Assembly: GCA_934343805.1 (NCBI GenBank)
Contig: CAKRIN010000007.1
Span: 41,902 to 105,901, forward strand
Length of the DNA: 64,000 nucleotides
Reading direction: 5' to 3'
From: an uncultured Lachnospira sp.
Lineage (GTDB): Bacteria; Bacillota; Clostridia; Lachnospirales; Lachnospiraceae
Part shown: positions 1 through 7,830 of the stretch, one piece after another
How the letters are laid out: each line of letters starts with the position of its first letter
Numbering within the stretch: position 1 is the first letter of the stretch
Program-made: the position numbers and the translations under genes
Notes under the pieces: generated by a model
What the model was told of the DNA's origin: nothing
Seen by the model: only the letters and a program-made list of their open reading frames with translations
Databases searched by the model: none

Positions 1-1
1 T

Positions 2-640
2 TTTAAAAAAGATGAAATAGGATTATCTTTTTTTGATATTATTCAATACTTGTTGTTTAGTATAATAATTGGCTTTTTGTGTGCAAGATTGCTATTTGTG
101 ATAGGGATTATTCCATCTGTAGGAATAACGAATTTTAATAAAATTGTATATTATATTTTGAATGGCGGAATAGTTTTTTATGGTGGTTTAATAGGAGTAA
201 TTATATCAGTATTGATATTGTCCAGAATTAAGAATCAAGATGGAAAGAAAATATTGAATTATATAGCACCGGCTATACCACTTTTTCATGCATTTGCAAG
301 ATTTGGCTGTTTATTAGCAGGCTGCTGTTACGGAACAGTATCTAATTGGGGCGTGATATTGGCAAATGAACCAGAAGTTATAAGATTACCAGTTCAAGCT
401 TTTGAAAGTATATGTAATATTATTATTTTTGTGATTTTAAGGATACATATAAAAAAGAAAAATAGTGATAATAATATGTTTTTATACCTGACGTTGTATG
501 CACTTTGCCGATTTGTTTTGGAATTCTTCCGGGGAGATACTATAAGGGGATTATGGATATTTGGGTTATCAACAGCACAGATTATATCAGTTATAATTGT
601 TATAGTTCTGGCTGTTTATAAAATGCGGAAGCAAAATTAA
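2..640 (+). CDS. Lgt-like prolipoprotein diacylglyceryl transferase family membrane protein (5' end cut by window)
   Basis: The frame is open to the left window edge, so the true start lies outside; 212 residues are visible. The protein is almost entirely hydrophobic with several membrane spans. It carries the Lgt-family block NGGIVFYGGLIG near visible residue 54 and, near residue 98, FARFGCLLAGCCYG, the place where classical Lgt has GRxGNFxNxE. The GCxxxGCC form marks a diverged branch of the family seen in Clostridia. Classical Lgt moves diacylglycerol from phosphatidylglycerol to the lipobox cysteine; whether this variant does the same is not shown here. Followed after 20 bp by a zinc-ribbon membrane protein, possibly co-transcribed. 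Confidence 0.7.
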   Translation, partial: FKKDEIGLSFFDIIQYLLFSIIIGFLCARLLFVIGIIPSVGITNFNKIVYYILNGGIVFYGGLIGVIISVLILSRIKNQDGKKILNYIAPAIPLFHAFARFGCLLAGCCYGTVSNWGVILANEPEVIRLPVQAFESICNIIIFVILRIHIKKKNSDNNMFLYLTLYALCRFVLEFFRGDTIRGLWIFGLSTAQIISVIIVIVLAVYKMRKQN

Positions 641-660
641 ATATACACAGGAGGATAATA

Positions 661-903
661 ATGTTTTGTGAAAAATGCGGAATGAAAGTGGAAAATAACT
701 GGGTAAATTGTCCAAGGTGTGGAGCCAGAATAGGTGGGACTGATATACTGCAGGAAAATATCAAGCAGGATACAATTGAAAAAAATGAACAAACACAATC
801 TACATATAGTTTCATGGACTGGGTTAAGTTCAGATTAATCTTGGCAGGTATCGGAGTAATATTGATGGTGATTTGTGTACTACTTGTTGGTATTTTTGGC
901 TGA
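661..903 (+). CDS. Small zinc-ribbon protein with one C-terminal membrane span
   Basis: 80 residues. The N terminus has two CxxC knuckles (FCEKCG and CPRCG, residues 3-6 and 19-22), the layout of the zinc-ribbon found at the start of many Firmicutes membrane proteins. A polar linker follows, then one hydrophobic segment from about residue 58 to 79 ending at the stop. A clear RBS (ggagga, about 650-655) precedes the ATG. No enzymatic domain is visible. It sits directly ahead of a larger protein of the same design. Function unknown; probably an inner-membrane protein with a cytoplasmic metal-binding head. Confidence 0.72.
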   Translation: MFCEKCGMKVENNWVNCPRCGARIGGTDILQENIKQDTIEKNEQTQSTYSFMDWVKFRLILAGIGVILMVICVLLVGIFG

Positions 904-932
904 GTCTATATGAATAAAAAGGGGTGGTTAAT

Positions 933-1724
933 GTGTTTTGTAAGAACTGTGGAAAAGAAATTGCGGACAATGCACAATTTTGCAAGTTTTGTGGAAAAGA
1001 AAATATAGCTGCAGCAAGTAGCGGAGGCAATATTGATAGTGATTGTGTTAAAATTGATTCATCGGCATTTGGTGGAACAACGATTGAAGAACATACAACA
1101 TTAAATGATTCAGAAGACAGGAATAAAGGTCGTCTGATTATGAAAATAGCTGCTGTTATTGTTATTGCATGTTTCTTTTTCCCAATGTTTACTGTATCAT
1201 GTGCAGGAATTGATGTAATGGATGTAAGTCTTGTTAATATTTTTGCTGGAATAGATAATACAGATGAAACAGAGTATTACGAAGATTATGAATATGATTC
1301 TGACGAAGAGGATGAAGAAGTTGGAGCTGATGGCATGATCGTTTACCTGGTAGCTCCAGTAATTGCATTTGCTTTATGTATGAAGAAAAAGAGTAAAAAA
1401 GTTTCTGAACAGGATATTGCTGCAATATTTATAGCAAGTGCATTGTCACTGATAGTGCAATATACATACATGACTGGTCAAATTGCTGATGTATATGAAT
1501 ATATAAAAATAAAACCATTATTTACGTATTATTTGTACATAATAGCCTGTGCAATAGGTGCTATTTGTGGCATCAGAACTGCCCAGAAGAAACAGACGAT
1601 GTGTATTAGTGATGAACAGATATCAAAACATATTAAAATGACTTTGCTAATTAAAACGATATTGATGTCTCTTGGAGGTACATTCGCTATGGTTGCAATT
1701 TATTATTTGTTGAATGATATATAA
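933..1724 (+). CDS. Zinc-ribbon membrane protein with acidic loop
   Basis: 263 residues if started at GTG 933 (MFCKNCGKEI...); an earlier in-frame GTG at 924 lies inside the RBS (ggggtgg, 921-927), so 933 is preferred and gives the normal zinc-ribbon start. Two CxxC knuckles at residues 3-6 and 18-21, a Ser/Gly/Asp linker, then a membrane span, an extremely acidic stretch rich in E, D and Y (about residues 107-128), and four more hydrophobic segments. No recognised enzymatic motif. Same architecture as the upstream 80-residue protein and the trio at 40148-42083. Function unknown. Confidence 0.7.
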   Translation: MFCKNCGKEIADNAQFCKFCGKENIAAASSGGNIDSDCVKIDSSAFGGTTIEEHTTLNDSEDRNKGRLIMKIAAVIVIACFFFPMFTVSCAGIDVMDVSLVNIFAGIDNTDETEYYEDYEYDSDEEDEEVGADGMIVYLVAPVIAFALCMKKKSKKVSEQDIAAIFIASALSLIVQYTYMTGQIADVYEYIKIKPLFTYYLYIIACAIGAICGIRTAQKKQTMCISDEQISKHIKMTLLIKTILMSLGGTFAMVAIYYLLNDI

Positions 1725-1810
1725 TAATACAGTAAATTATATGGTAATTTCCATGACATAGTTATATAATATGAAAATTGGCAGTTTTTTATTATGTTGG
1801 AGTATGGATT

Positions 1811-2368
1811 ATGGAATTACTTGATGTTGTTGATGAATATGGAATGCCTACAGGCGAGAAGGTTGAGCGTAAAATTGCGCATAGTGAGGGAATCAGACAT
1901 AGAACAGCTCATGTGTGGATTGTAAGAAAATCCGATGAAGGTGTAGAAGTGTTGCTGCAGAAAAGAGCTATGAACAAGGATTCATTTCCGGGAAGATATG
2001 ATACTTCTTCGGCTGGACATATCCAGGCTGGAGATGAACCGGAAGAGTCTGCTATAAGAGAATTGCATGAGGAGCTTGGAATTAAGGCGTCAGTTGATGA
2101 TTTGCAGTTTGCTGATACATTTGTAATCCAGTATGATAAAGAATTCTATGGCAAGATGTTTAAGGACAGAGAGGTTGCATTTGTATATATATACACAAAA
2201 AATGTTAATCCAGATGAGCTTGTTTTGCAGAAGGAAGAACTGGACGGGGTAGAATGGTTTAACCTTGAATATGTATATAAAGAATGTAAAAAACATAATC
2301 AGAAATTCTGTGTACCAATTGGAGGACTGGAGATTGTGAGAGAATTTGTGAAGAATGAAAGCTTCTGA
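1811..2368 (+). CDS. Nudix hydrolase, isopentenyl-diphosphate-isomerase/YfcD-like
   Basis: 185 residues from ATG 1811, which has ggag at 1798-1801; an ATG at 1778 adds eleven residues with no RBS or homology. Opens with LLDVVDEYGMPTG, the standard start of the YfcD/IPP-isomerase-like Nudix branch, followed by AHVWIV and a Nudix box GHIQAGDEPEESAIRELHEE: the REUxEExGU core is intact, while the first Glu of the box is Asp. The family hydrolyses nucleoside-diphosphate-linked compounds or isomerises prenyl diphosphates using Mg2+ held by the REUxEE glutamates. Substrate cannot be read from sequence. Stands alone between unrelated genes. Confidence 0.85.
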   Translation: MELLDVVDEYGMPTGEKVERKIAHSEGIRHRTAHVWIVRKSDEGVEVLLQKRAMNKDSFPGRYDTSSAGHIQAGDEPEESAIRELHEELGIKASVDDLQFADTFVIQYDKEFYGKMFKDREVAFVYIYTKNVNPDELVLQKEELDGVEWFNLEYVYKECKKHNQKFCVPIGGLEIVREFVKNESF

Positions 2369-2467
2369 TACTTGAAGTTATGGCTGGGATGTGAGATAAT
2401 GTGCCAGGTTAGCCAGGTAAAACACACTGACTGCCACACATAAAGACAGATTATGGAGGATTGTTTT

Positions 2468-2761
2468 ATGTCAGATATACATAGCGTAGATGTTGAGGAT
2501 GATCAGTTTGCATATCGTTATGATACACAGCTTCTTATTGACAGAAGAGATGAAGATTTAGATGAGGATGTAATTGCAGATTATATCACTGAGCATTTTG
2601 AGGGAAACTGCCTGATTGCAGCAGGTGATGAGGATCTTATCAAGATACATTTCCATACTAATGAGCCATGGAAAGTACTTGAGTACTGCAGTACTATTGG
2701 CGAGATATATGATATTGTTGTTGAGGATATGATTCGTCAGTCAGCAGGACTTCATGGATAA
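2468..2761 (+). CDS. Orphan FakA/DAK2-family C-terminal domain protein
   Basis: 97 residues from ATG 2468; the earlier ATG 2453 overlaps the RBS (ggagga, 2455-2460) and is rejected. The whole protein aligns by eye to the last part of FakA/YloV (fatty-acid kinase ATP-binding subunit): YRYDTQLLID, then CLIAAGDEDLIKIHFHTNEP, then VLEYCSTIGEIYDIVVEDM, matching the family pattern VVxDDxLxKVHxHxxxPGxVLxYAxxxGEL. The kinase (DakL) and middle domains are absent and the preceding 100 bp do not encode them. It is therefore a free-standing C-terminal domain, either a real small protein or a relic; the good RBS, intact frame and its own terminator favour a real gene. Function unknown. Confidence 0.68.
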   Translation: MSDIHSVDVEDDQFAYRYDTQLLIDRRDEDLDEDVIADYITEHFEGNCLIAAGDEDLIKIHFHTNEPWKVLEYCSTIGEIYDIVVEDMIRQSAGLHG

Positions 2762-2782
2762 TAATTGTAAATTGGGCTTAAG

Positions 2783-2824
2783 GCTGTATACAAGTGATGG
2801 ATATCACGAGTATACAGCTTTTTT
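2783..2824 (+). terminator. Intrinsic terminator
   Basis: Nine-bp stem GCTGTATAC / GTATACAGC (2783-2791 with 2810-2818), with a smaller inner helix GTGAT/ATCAC, followed by six T. Ends the orphan FakA-domain gene and insulates it from the exosortase locus. Confidence 0.85.
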
Positions 2825-2861
2825 AGTATGATAAAGTAAATGTGAAATTTATGTTAAATAA

Positions 2862-2890
2862 TTGACACTAATGTGCCGATAATCTAAAAT
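2862..2890 (+). promoter_or_regulatory. Sigma-A promoter of the XrtG operon
   Basis: TTGACA (2862-2867), 17-bp spacer, TAAAAT (2885-2890). It is the only good promoter ahead of the six genes that run to the terminator at 10290. Confidence 0.65.
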
Positions 2891-2984
2891 ATATATAAGA
2901 TATGAAGAAATTTGAATATATATGAGTGAATATGGTGAAATGTATAATTCCATTATTTATATACGAAGAAAGAAGGGAATTACC

Positions 2985-4175
2985 ATGAAATACAATTTTA
3001 AGATAATGTCGGCTCTGGCGGTATTAATGGCTTTGATTATGATAATACCCGCTGTTAGTGTATCAGCAGATCCGGTTTACAATGGAATTACAATTGACGG
3101 AGATTTTTCTGATTGGGATGCTGTGACAAAATATGATGCTGAGTGTCCTAATGAATGGCATAAGAACTGCTTATCACAGGCTGCAATGGTGTTTGATGGA
3201 GATTATGCATACATATATATCAAGGATGGAGATGGTCCTGACTGGGAAGGTGCCTTTGGTGCAGGGTTATATAGTAATGCAAGATATTCAATTGTAACAG
3301 ATCTTGGATATGAGCTGGTTTTTCAGCTGACAAGGGATGGCAAGGTTAATGGTGTTGATGGTATTGAATGTGTCCATGCAGACAGACAATGGGAGATATC
3401 GGTTCCTAAAAGTGTAATACCAGAATACAACAAGACTATTTCATTTGGTTTATATGAGATGGAGCCATTTGTAAAGGATGTTGCCAATCTTAAGGATGAT
3501 GGTTCAGATGATAATGTAATATATGATATTAGATATGACGGATTGTATGGGGACTGGGACAGGTATCCTCATGTAAGACTGGGATATACAACAGCCGGAA
3601 CACATCATAATATAGCTGATGGATATGGTGCAATATATAGTGATGGCAATATTGTACTTGGACATGTATTTACAGAACTACCTGCACATCTTAATGAGAA
3701 AGGTGGAGAATTAACATCAGCAGTTTCGTTTAAACTGAATGATTCAAAATATTTTTATGCAAGAATGGTTACTGTTGATGAGAATGGTAATATTAACTGG
3801 AATCCCAGAACAAACGGATTAGATAATGGTACATATGAGTTCTATATATTTGCGGGTGATGAAGGTCATGATATTACCAATATGTCCCAACTTAATGATT
3901 ATATCAGATGTTATGGTAAGATGATGGTAACCATTGGTGATAGCAAAGATCAATGTGAATATTACATTGACTTTAATGAACTGGCTAAGAAATATGGCTG
4001 GGAATCAAGTGATTTTAAACAGATAGAAGCTCAGTTTGGAAGAATAGGACAGCAATGGATTGGAACTGCCGGAGCATCTTCGGGTGCCTGGTTAGGGCTG
4101 TTTATATGTATATGTGCCGTATGTGGGGTAGTTGTTTATAAGAACAGGAAAGGTAATAAGCAGGTAAAGAATTAA
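2985..4175 (+). CDS. Secreted Firmicu-CTERM protein, probable exosortase G substrate
   Basis: 396 residues from ATG 2985 (RBS gaaagaaggg). Residues 1-27 are a signal peptide (basic start, hydrophobic core, cleavage after VSA). The mature part begins with ITIDGDFSDW, the opening of carbohydrate-binding CBM9/DOMON-like beta-sandwich domains. The C terminus has a short Ser/Gly/Ala-rich motif GASSGAWLG, a hydrophobic helix (FICICAVCGVVVY) and a basic tail KNRKGNK, the tripartite signal of the Firmicu-CTERM family sorted by XrtG. The next gene is that exosortase, its ATG sharing the last A of this stop codon. Predicted to be cleaved and attached or processed at the cell surface; the surface ligand is unknown. 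Confidence 0.8.
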   Translation: MKYNFKIMSALAVLMALIMIIPAVSVSADPVYNGITIDGDFSDWDAVTKYDAECPNEWHKNCLSQAAMVFDGDYAYIYIKDGDGPDWEGAFGAGLYSNARYSIVTDLGYELVFQLTRDGKVNGVDGIECVHADRQWEISVPKSVIPEYNKTISFGLYEMEPFVKDVANLKDDGSDDNVIYDIRYDGLYGDWDRYPHVRLGYTTAGTHHNIADGYGAIYSDGNIVLGHVFTELPAHLNEKGGELTSAVSFKLNDSKYFYARMVTVDENGNINWNPRTNGLDNGTYEFYIFAGDEGHDITNMSQLNDYIRCYGKMMVTIGDSKDQCEYYIDFNELAKKYGWESSDFKQIEAQFGRIGQQWIGTAGASSGAWLGLFICICAVCGVVVYKNRKGNKQVKN

Positions 4176-4780
4176 TGAAACCAATTATGGTAATAGCTAT
4201 TATTGTTATCTGGCTGTATATATTATCTGTACTAAAGAGAGCAAGGCTGCATGCATGGGAATTTGTGTGGGGAAGCCTTGGACTGTTTGTGATAATGATG
4301 CTTACAATTCAACCGGTTCTTACCATGCCATTGGCAAGGTGCGTTGCGGCTATGGCAGGAATTGTTGGAGATATTACCGGAACATTTACCGCATATTTCA
4401 AATATGGAATAATATTTATACATACAGGAGTTACATCAACAACTCTGCTGATTGATTTTGAGTGTTCTGGAATAATAGAGATTATGGCATTCATATCATT
4501 ATTGGCTTTCTTTAATGTGTACAATATAAGTGAGAAGATAATGATAGGAATAGGTGGATTTTGCTATATAATGCTTTGCAATACGTTAAGAATCATAATG
4601 ATATGTATTGCTGTTCATTTCGGAGGAATGGATGTTTACTATGTTGTACATACATTCATAGGAAGAATATTCTTTTATGTTCTTAGTATTGCTTTATATT
4701 TTTACGTGTTTACCAAACCACAGATTATTAAAATGAAAGTAGGAAATTTCTCATATGGGAATAGTAAAAGTAATTCTTAA
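4175..4780 (+). CDS. xrtG: Exosortase family protein XrtG
   Basis: 201 residues, multi-pass membrane protein. The three invariant exosortase residues are visible in order: Cys97 in DFECSG, Arg139 in CNTLRI, His159 in VVHTFIG. These form the proposed transpeptidase-like site of exosortases, which act on C-terminal tripartite sorting signals. Length fits the short Gram-positive XrtG branch. The TAATG overlap with the Firmicu-CTERM gene and the 26-bp overlap with the following glycosyltransferase imply translational coupling. XrtG systems are known only from gene association; I know of no demonstrated reaction for this branch. Confidence 0.85.
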   Translation: MKPIMVIAIIVIWLYILSVLKRARLHAWEFVWGSLGLFVIMMLTIQPVLTMPLARCVAAMAGIVGDITGTFTAYFKYGIIFIHTGVTSTTLLIDFECSGIIEIMAFISLLAFFNVYNISEKIMIGIGGFCYIMLCNTLRIIMICIAVHFGGMDVYYVVHTFIGRIFFYVLSIALYFYVFTKPQIIKMKVGNFSYGNSKSNS

Positions 4781-6200
4781 TTCATTTCTTTTCTGGGGTG
4801 GGTGGATAATAATTCCCTTCATAATGGAAATTGTACCTGCCCTGGGAAGTATATATTTTCTTATCAGGAGAAATCTGCGGCATAAGCGCAATCTGAAAAA
4901 GTTAAAAGTTTTTCCAGAGATTTCGCTTATCATTCCTGTGTACAATTCTGCTGATACATTATATGGATGTATCAAGTCGATTAATGATAGTACGTATCCC
5001 AATGACAAGATTAGAATATTCCTTGTTAATAATAAGGGACAGGATAATAGCTTTGAAATATATGCAGAGTGTCAGAAAAAGTTTCCAGAACTGCTTATGC
5101 AGTGGATGAATGCTGAACAGGGAAAGTCCAGGGCACTTAATCTTGCTTTATACAATAGTGAGGGAAAGTATATTATTAACCTTGACAGTGACGGAATGCT
5201 TGAAAAGAATGCACTGATTAACATGATAACCAGGTTTGAGAACAATACAAACATTAACTGTATGACAGGAGCGATACTTACAGTTCCAGAGAAAATCAAG
5301 GAATATAAAAAGTTTTTTCCAAGATTAATCAGAAATCTTGAGTTTATGGAATATGCACAGGCATTTCTTGCAGGAAGAAGTTATGCTTCAGAACTTAATT
5401 CTGTATATACTTTATCGGGAGCATTTTCAGCTTTTAGAAAGTCGGTTGTGTTAAAGTCATGGATGTATAATACAGATACTATATGTGAAGATACACATAT
5501 AACATTCCAGATGCGCTATCTGCAGAATGAGAAAGTAGAAGTGTGTGAAGAGGCATTATTTTTTGTTGATCCGATAGAGAATCTTAATAAGTTATATACT
5601 CAGAGACAGCGGTGGCAGAGAGGAAGCCTTGAAGTATCCAAAATGTTTATGAATAAGGATTTTAAGCTTACAGGAATATTTAAGGATATTGGAATAAAGA
5701 CTTTGTTATATGATCATACATTTGCATTTCCAAGAATGATATGGTATCTGGCATTAATGTGCCTTATTGTTATTGGATATTCTGGAAAGACTGTTCTTAT
5801 GTCTACTGGTATAATATTTTTGTTATACATAGTTATAGGATATTTGTATTTTATAACAGTTGCATATTTTCTAAGGATTAATAAGGATATAAGGACATAT
5901 TACATTAATCACTGGTGGTGTGTGCTGTTTCTTTCGCTTTTTAATTTTGTAATATTTTTTATAAGACTGGCAGGAATAATTAATAGCATAGAAACGGATA
6001 GTTCATGGAAGACTATGACATTTACAGAAGAATGTCATGCATTTGCAGATATTATAAGAAGTGATTTTGCCAAGCCGGTGGCTATAATCAGAAATATACG
6101 CAGGACTATTAATTATTATGAAGAATCAGATTTTATTGGAACAGATAACAGTAAAGTGATGAATACAGAAAATGAGCAAAATTCCGATAAGGAGAAATGA
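4755..6200 (+). CDS. Glycosyltransferase family 2, exosortase G-associated
   Basis: 481 residues. N-terminal membrane span (about 9-37), then a GT-A fold: SLIIPVYNSADTL, the acidic LDSDG site near residue 140, CEDTHITF (catalytic ED), and QRQRWQRG (the QxxRW motif of processive or lipid-linked synthases). C-terminal half has four or so membrane spans. The layout resembles cellulose/hyaluronan-type inverting transferases and fits the TIGR03111-type enzymes found next to XrtG. Likely polymerises or modifies a surface glycan that the sorted protein joins or binds (inference). RBS aggaaa lies inside xrtG. Confidence 0.85.
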   Translation: MGIVKVILNSFLFWGGWIIIPFIMEIVPALGSIYFLIRRNLRHKRNLKKLKVFPEISLIIPVYNSADTLYGCIKSINDSTYPNDKIRIFLVNNKGQDNSFEIYAECQKKFPELLMQWMNAEQGKSRALNLALYNSEGKYIINLDSDGMLEKNALINMITRFENNTNINCMTGAILTVPEKIKEYKKFFPRLIRNLEFMEYAQAFLAGRSYASELNSVYTLSGAFSAFRKSVVLKSWMYNTDTICEDTHITFQMRYLQNEKVEVCEEALFFVDPIENLNKLYTQRQRWQRGSLEVSKMFMNKDFKLTGIFKDIGIKTLLYDHTFAFPRMIWYLALMCLIVIGYSGKTVLMSTGIIFLLYIVIGYLYFITVAYFLRINKDIRTYYINHWWCVLFLSLFNFVIFFIRLAGIINSIETDSSWKTMTFTEECHAFADIIRSDFAKPVAIIRNIRRTINYYEESDFIGTDNSKVMNTENEQNSDKEK

Positions 6201-6208
6201 GGCTTATT

Positions 6209-7306
6209 ATGAGAAAGCACAATCTGAAATTACATAATAAAAGAATATTAAAGTCAGATAATAAACACATCCTTGGATTTACAACGCTTTGCGTTATATT
6301 ATTTTCAATAATTGCGGCACTACTTGCGTACACAAGAATTATTTCATACGAAGATGGTATTCTTGAAATATGTGCAAAGCAGCAGGATGCATATGTACAG
6401 CTTGTACTTGACCAGATTAACCTTAAAAGTAATCGTGATGATGAACAGATTATTAATGAGATTCTTAGTACGATGGATGCCTCGTCTAATAAATACTGGA
6501 TATTCTCTAAGAACCAGTCAATGCTTTTTGTTAAGGATGTACTTGAAACTAACAGATATAAGGGTATAACAGCGGCATCATATTACAGTTCTGACAGTGC
6601 CAAAGCTTTTCTTGATAATCTGCAGCTTGATTATGTAACTCATGACAATATTATGATTAATGAGAAAGTATATATTGCATCGGGAGTATCATTTGAATAT
6701 AAGGATGAAGAGTATAAGCTGTGTCTGCTTACAGATAAGAGTGTCCTTCTTGATAATAACAGCTATTTGCAGATTAAGATAGAAATGGAAACATTTGTTG
6801 TAATAATATTACTTGCGCTTGTTGTCACTTCTATGATATTTGCTTATACAGTTAAGAAACTGAGCATAAAGAACAGTTTGCAGGATGATAATATTTCATC
6901 TCTTAATGTAATGTTGTCAAAGATGAATGACAGACTTATGGAAAAGGATTTACATGATACCAAGGATAATGTGTGGGAACAGAATGCCATTAAGCCGTTT
7001 ATGGACAGAATAGCTGAACGTAATATTACGCCAGTTACATTTGTTCATATTCATTGCACTGATGTAACATACAGAGACAGATTTATATCAAAGGCTGTGA
7101 TAATGCTTGACAAAAATGTTTTACGTTTCAGATATTTGGAATGTGATATTGTATTGTTGTGCGTTCAGATTGATATGAATCGCACAAAGGAGAGTATTAA
7201 TGTCCTGAAAGATGAGCATACAATGATAGACAATGTTGAGAATATTGCAGGCAGAGAGGATGTACTTAAAATTCAGAAAAAATACAACCTGCATGATGAG
7301 GATTGA
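6209..7306 (+). CDS. XrtG-locus membrane protein with extracytoplasmic sensor-like region and possible degenerate GGDEF domain
   Basis: 365 residues from ATG 6209 (RBS tgagg 6198-6202); the ATG at 6197 overlaps the previous stop and is too close to its RBS. A basic N terminus, a membrane span, about 160 extracytoplasmic residues, a second span near residues 195-215, a coiled-coil-like linker (SLNVMLSKMNDRLMEKD), and a cytoplasmic C-terminal domain. That last domain has the spacing of a GGDEF domain (VTFVHIHCTDVTYRD ... LRFRYLECDIVLLC) but RYLECD replaces RxGGDEF, so no cyclase activity is expected. This reading is my inference. Proteins of this position in XrtG loci are otherwise uncharacterised. 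Confidence 0.6.
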   Translation: MRKHNLKLHNKRILKSDNKHILGFTTLCVILFSIIAALLAYTRIISYEDGILEICAKQQDAYVQLVLDQINLKSNRDDEQIINEILSTMDASSNKYWIFSKNQSMLFVKDVLETNRYKGITAASYYSSDSAKAFLDNLQLDYVTHDNIMINEKVYIASGVSFEYKDEEYKLCLLTDKSVLLDNNSYLQIKIEMETFVVIILLALVVTSMIFAYTVKKLSIKNSLQDDNISSLNVMLSKMNDRLMEKDLHDTKDNVWEQNAIKPFMDRIAERNITPVTFVHIHCTDVTYRDRFISKAVIMLDKNVLRFRYLECDIVLLCVQIDMNRTKESINVLKDEHTMIDNVENIAGREDVLKIQKKYNLHDED

Positions 7307-7333
7307 TTTTGTTATCAGGAAAGAAGGCAGAAT

Positions 7334-7813
7334 ATGGCAGTTAATTTGTATCGGGAATACAGAATGAAATTCTATCTTAATATGAGACATTACATAATTA
7401 TTAATGGAACAAAGGGTGAGATTCACCCTCATACATGGGAGTTTGCCTTAGATATAAAATTTGGAAGAAGTTCGTTCGTTGAATTTAATATATTTGAAAA
7501 AGGAATATCTGAATTTCTGGAAAAATATCAGAATAAGGTACTGAATGAAGAATACCCTTTTGATGGAATGCTTCCAACAATTGAGAATGTTACAGATTAT
7601 TTCTCACAGAAATTTTATGAGATAATATATGATATAGGAGGAATGCTTACTAGTGTTGAAGCAAGTGAGACTCCAACCAGAAGTTATATCGTTAATATTT
7701 CAGAACAGGAAGAACATGAAATTATGAATAGAAAGGCTGATAAACAGATATTGTCAGAAGTTATGGATTCTGTACTTGATGAGATAGCAGCCGATAATAA
7801 ACAGCCAGAGTAG
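7334..7813 (+). CDS. 6-pyruvoyl-tetrahydropterin synthase-related protein of exosortase G system
   Basis: 159 residues, soluble. The start MKFYLNMRHYIIINGTKGEIHPHTWEF resembles QueD/PTPS enzymes, which open with a His that binds zinc and a HxHxW/Y motif; here HPHTWEF (about residues 31-37) keeps HxH. The downstream part NEEYPFDGMLPTIENVTDYF matches the substrate-loop region of QueD (PTxENxxxYF), including the conserved Glu. The second half lacks other clear catalytic residues. It corresponds to the PTPS-related family (TIGR03112 type) that occurs with XrtG. True pterin chemistry is not established; its repeated occurrence with XrtG suggests a role in the surface pathway. Confidence 0.75.
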   Translation: MAVNLYREYRMKFYLNMRHYIIINGTKGEIHPHTWEFALDIKFGRSSFVEFNIFEKGISEFLEKYQNKVLNEEYPFDGMLPTIENVTDYFSQKFYEIIYDIGGMLTSVEASETPTRSYIVNISEQEEHEIMNRKADKQILSEVMDSVLDEIAADNKQPE

Positions 7814-7830
7814 GCAGATTGGAGTTACAG

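Noticed and set aside
1725-1810. A possible promoter (TATATAAT near 1763) upstream of the Nudix gene
   Set aside because: The -35 is poor, and AT-rich chance matches are frequent here.
2369-2467. CCAGGT direct repeat and weak ATGTG/CACAT pairing before the FakA-domain gene
   Set aside because: Too short and imperfect to call a riboswitch or operator.
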